Source: Sandaracinaceae bacterium (GTDB taxonomy: Bacteria; Myxococcota_A; Polyangia; Polyangiales; Sandaracinaceae). From it: a stretch of 64,000 bases of DNA. Below are positions 61,706 through 64,000 of this stretch, piece after piece. Location of the stretch: positions 55,779 to 119,778 of the forward strand of contig JAVJQK010000085.1 in the NCBI GenBank assembly GCA_040218145.1, given 5' to 3'. Below the pieces are notes generated by a model that saw nothing but the letters and a program-made list of their open reading frames with translations, searched no databases and was not told the origin of the DNA. Positions within the stretch are counted from its first letter, which is position 1; each line of letters opens with the position of its first letter. A program made the translations under genes and the position numbers.

Positions 61706-63529
61706 CTAGAGGCGTCGACGCTGGAAGAAGAAGGCCGCGAGCCCGAGCGCGAGCAGACCGAGCCCCAGCGAGCGCGGAGCGCCCTGGGCCACGCTGCAGC
61801 CGCCGCCGCCGCCGCCGTCCACGCCGGAGTCGGGGCGCGGGATGGTGCCGCCGTCATTCATGGGCATCACGCCGGCGTCGGTGGTCGGGACCGTGCCTTC
61901 GCCGACGACGAACTGCGCGAAGCGGTGCGGGCTCTCGCCGATCGTGTCGTCGACCCAGACCTCCCAGTACCAGAGGCCGGGCTCGAGCGGCTCCGACGTG
62001 GTCCAGGACGTGGTGCCGCCCGTGTCCTCGGCGACGCCGCCGGAGCCGATCACGCTGTCGCCCATGAAGTCGCTGCGGCGGCTGACGCGGAAGAAGTAGT
62101 CGAGGGGGTCGCCGTCGAGGTCGACCGCGTTCTCGACCGTGAGGGTCACGTTCTCGTCGAGCGGCACGTTCTCGCGCTCGATGGGCGAGACGGGGACGGG
62201 CGCGGGCGGGAGGTTGTTCTCCGACACCGTGATCTCGAACATCTGGACGTCCTCGCCGCCGTCGTCGTCCTCGACGCGGAGCACGACGGAGAAGGTGCGG
62301 CCACGGGTCGCCGCCTCCGGGGTCCAGACCAGCGTGTTGCCGACCGCCGTCATGCCCATCGGGCGCGACGTGAGCGTGTAGCTGAGGGGATCGTTGGCGC
62401 CGCCCGGATCCTCCGCGATGACCTCGTAGCGGTACTCGGTCCGGATCGCGGCCATGGTGCGGGGCGTGGAGGTAATGTTCGGGTCGACGTTGTTGACCTG
62501 GACGACGGCGAAGGCCTCGGTGGTCAGCGAGCCGTCGATGGCCTGGACGCCGACGCGGAGGTTGGTCGGGCCGTCGACCATGGCCCCGGGCACGGTGTAG
62601 GAGGCCATGTCGGCCAGCTCGCCGAAGGTGCCGTCGTCGTCGGTGTCCCAGGTCCACGTGGGCGTGCCCGTCTCGCAGCCGGCGACGTTCACCGTGATCG
62701 GGATGTCGCTGCCCTCGTCGACCACCGCCGGCGCATCGAACTGGACGTTCGCGCGGAAGTTCACGATGTCGCAGAGGTGGGCGTCGAGGCCGACCACCGC
62801 GTCCGAGGGGAGGGTGGCGAGGCGTCGCGCCTCGGCGATGGCGTCGGCCCGCGTGCTGGCCTGGACGCCGAACGTGAGGAAGGACACGGTCTCGCCGGCG
62901 GGGATCGTGACGTTGAAGCTCCAGGCGAGCTCGTCGAGCGTCGAGAACGACCCGGTGAGGGTCGGGGCCGAGGCGAGGCGAACCTCCGAGCCACCGGCGC
63001 CCATGGCGACGTGCGCGAGGGAGGGGGTGCCGCCGCCGTCGGTCGCGTCGTCGGTGCCGAACCACGCGTCGCTCGCGCCGAGCGCCGTGTCGCCCGACGC
63101 GGTCGCGTAGACGTTCGTGGTCGCGTTGCTGCCGAGGTTGCCTTCGATGGACACCGTCACGGTCGCGTCGGACGCGCCGGGGTTGGTGATCGTGTCGAGG
63201 TAACGGACGTAGTCGCCGCCCATCTCGGGCACGTAGATCTTGCGGCTGACGTTCAGCCCGCTGATCGTCGCGGTGGGCATGTCCACCTGCCGACCCATCA
63301 GTGAAGTGCTGACCGAGCCCGACCCTCGACTGTAGCGAGTTCCGTTGACCTCGAGGTAGTACATCTGGTCATAGGAGTTCGCCGTGCCGTTCTGGATTTG
63401 TCCGTTCGACGTCTCTGCGATGTCGAAGAGAAACCCACCGTCGCTGGTCAGCGAGATGGTGGCAAAAGCGAGGGTGGGGGCGATGAAGAGGGCCGCGATG
63501 GCGGCAGTCCAAGTGGCGGTCTTGCGCAT
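61706..63529 (-). CDS. Surface protein with cadherin/Ig-like domains and MYXO-CTERM-like sorting tail
   Basis: The 607-residue protein has a Sec signal (AAIAALFIAPTLAFA). An N-terminal beta domain contains SLTSDGGFLFDIAETSNGQI. PKD/Ig-like domains follow (AGCETGTPTWTWDTDDDGTF, VQVNNVDPNITSTP) and a cadherin-like segment with LRVEDDDGGEDVQMFEITVS. The end matches the MYXO-CTERM pattern: Gly-rich, a single Cys in GGGGCSVAQG, a hydrophobic LGLGLLALGLAAFFF and a basic QRRRL. The tail is thought to be processed for surface anchoring. AGGAGC precedes the ATG at 63529. It lies 34 bases upstream of the Cys-repeat lipoprotein gene, so the two may be one transcript. Confidence 0.87.
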   Translation of the reverse strand: MRKTATWTAAIAALFIAPTLAFATISLTSDGGFLFDIAETSNGQIQNGTANSYDQMYYLEVNGTRYSRGSGSVSTSLMGRQVDMPTATISGLNVSRKIYVPEMGGDYVRYLDTITNPGASDATVTVSIEGNLGSNATTNVYATASGDTALGASDAWFGTDDATDGGGTPSLAHVAMGAGGSEVRLASAPTLTGSFSTLDELAWSFNVTIPAGETVSFLTFGVQASTRADAIAEARRLATLPSDAVVGLDAHLCDIVNFRANVQFDAPAVVDEGSDIPITVNVAGCETGTPTWTWDTDDDGTFGELADMASYTVPGAMVDGPTNLRVGVQAIDGSLTTEAFAVVQVNNVDPNITSTPRTMAAIRTEYRYEVIAEDPGGANDPLSYTLTSRPMGMTAVGNTLVWTPEAATRGRTFSVVLRVEDDDGGEDVQMFEITVSENNLPPAPVPVSPIERENVPLDENVTLTVENAVDLDGDPLDYFFRVSRRSDFMGDSVIGSGGVAEDTGGTTSWTTSEPLEPGLWYWEVWVDDTIGESPHRFAQFVVGEGTVPTTDAGVMPMNDGGTIPRPDSGVDGGGGGGCSVAQGAPRSLGLGLLALGLAAFFFQRRRL

Positions 63530-63635
63530 GGTGCTCCTGAACGTAGCTCGGCTGGACGGAGGGGGGTATCAGCGGTAGTAAGATTTCTCCCGTCACCTTC
63601 CCGGGGCCTTACAGACGCTCGTTTAGCGGATTGCC

Positions 63636-64000
63636 ATGAAGATTTCACGCACGCTCATCAGCTTTCTCTGTGTCTTTTCTTTGCTCGGCCTCGGAATGGT
63701 CGGGGCAGGCTGCGACACCGGCGGCGGCTCGCGCGACGCGGGGGCCGGAGACGCCGATCTCCCCTCGGGCGGCGACGCGGACGGCGACACCATCACCGAC
63801 GACGACGAGCTGCGGGAAGACCGCCTCGACACCGACGGCGACGGCATCGAGGACTGGCGCGACACGGACTCCGACGGCGACGGGCTGCTCGACATCGACG
63901 AGGCGGGTGACGCGCGGCTGGACACGCCGCCCATCGACTCCGACCTCGACGGCGCGCCCGACTACCGCGACACGGACTCCGACAACAACGGCTACACGGA
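63636..64000 (+). CDS. Lipoprotein with thrombospondin-3-like Asp repeats, cut by right edge
   Basis: The frame from ATG 63636 has no stop before the window ends. It starts with a lipoprotein signal (LISFLCVFSLLGLGMVGAGC, lipobox GAGC). The mature part is built of Asp-rich repeats such as DADGDTITDDDE, DTDGDGIEDWRDTDSDGDGL and DSDLDGAPDYRDTDSDNNGY, the D-x-D-x-D-G pattern of thrombospondin type 3 calcium-binding repeats. Secreted proteins of this sort are common in myxobacteria. It is divergent from the MYXO-CTERM gene; 106 bases separate the starts. Confidence 0.85.
   Translation, partial: MKISRTLISFLCVFSLLGLGMVGAGCDTGGGSRDAGAGDADLPSGGDADGDTITDDDELREDRLDTDGDGIEDWRDTDSDGDGLLDIDEAGDARLDTPPIDSDLDGAPDYRDTDSDNNGYT

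Noticed and set aside
59080..62067. A 995-codon plus-strand frame over the Cys-repeat lipoprotein
   Set aside because: It is antisense to nine clear DCGG repeats and is made of Ala, Val, Arg and Gly without domain features.

Overview
The window is a GC-rich bacterial chromosome segment of 64 kb. It looks like a myxobacterium of the Polyangiales/Sandaracinus type. That is an inference from gene content: three Hanks-type Ser/Thr kinases plus a PP2C phosphatase, about 15 predicted lipoproteins with Asp/Ala/Pro-rich linkers, a lipoprotein with nine Cys-rich repeats ending in DCGG, a MYXO-CTERM-like C-terminus, and thrombospondin-3-like Asp repeats. No rRNA, CRISPR array or IS transposase gene was seen. 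I recognised no tRNA by eye.

Layout. 1-5 kb: a lipoprotein cut by the left edge, a polysaccharide-lyase-like lipoprotein, a degenerate tandem repeat, a Tat-exported PhoD-type phosphatase and a truncated haemoglobin. 5-8.2 kb: an OmpA-like lipoprotein coupled to a zinc-metallopeptidase-like protein, then an accessory patch with a twice-frameshifted pseudogene, a 163-bp element with perfect 20-bp terminal inverted repeats, and small unknown genes. 8.2-20 kb: small lipoprotein, a second tandem repeat, a secreted zinc protease, a HerA/FtsK-like ATPase with a membrane partner, a LysR regulator, an alpha/beta hydrolase, a sulfatase-fold lipoprotein whose nucleophile position holds Thr, and more lipoproteins. 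20-31 kb: a hybrid histidine kinase, a DUF3311/SSS symporter pair, lipoproteins, a kinase with a 12-bp-repeat linker, a long hairpin, and a diadenylate cyclase fused to a YbbR domain. 31-36 kb: a YkgJ-type cysteine-cluster operon, a D-aminoacylase-type amidohydrolase, and a 2OG-Fe oxygenase coupled to a hotdog dehydratase. 36-46 kb: kinase and PP2C with abutting stops, a receiver protein, a haem-reductase-like membrane protein coupled to a di-haem cytochrome, a third kinase, and a probably highly expressed conserved protein with the only textbook terminator. 46-58 kb: hydrolases, ligA coupled to a DsbA-like lipoprotein and a DUF547 lipoprotein, a Fur-box-like site with a small divergent gene, pntAB (pntA probably starting at ATT), an EntS-like MFS exporter, an amidohydrolase and a GNAT. 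58-64 kb: an unknown cytoplasmic protein, the Cys-repeat lipoprotein, the MYXO-CTERM protein and a calcium-repeat lipoprotein cut by the right edge.

Functionally the region is mostly envelope and signalling genes. Many adjacent same-strand genes overlap by ATGA or GTGA (5551/5548, 22789, 32462, 35131, 39411, 50364, 51041, 53878), which points to translationally coupled pairs. The items most worth a second look are the CdaA-YbbR fusion with a changed RHR motif, the Fur-box/small-gene/pntAB intergenic region with the ATT start, and the 163-bp inverted-repeat element next to the decayed gene.
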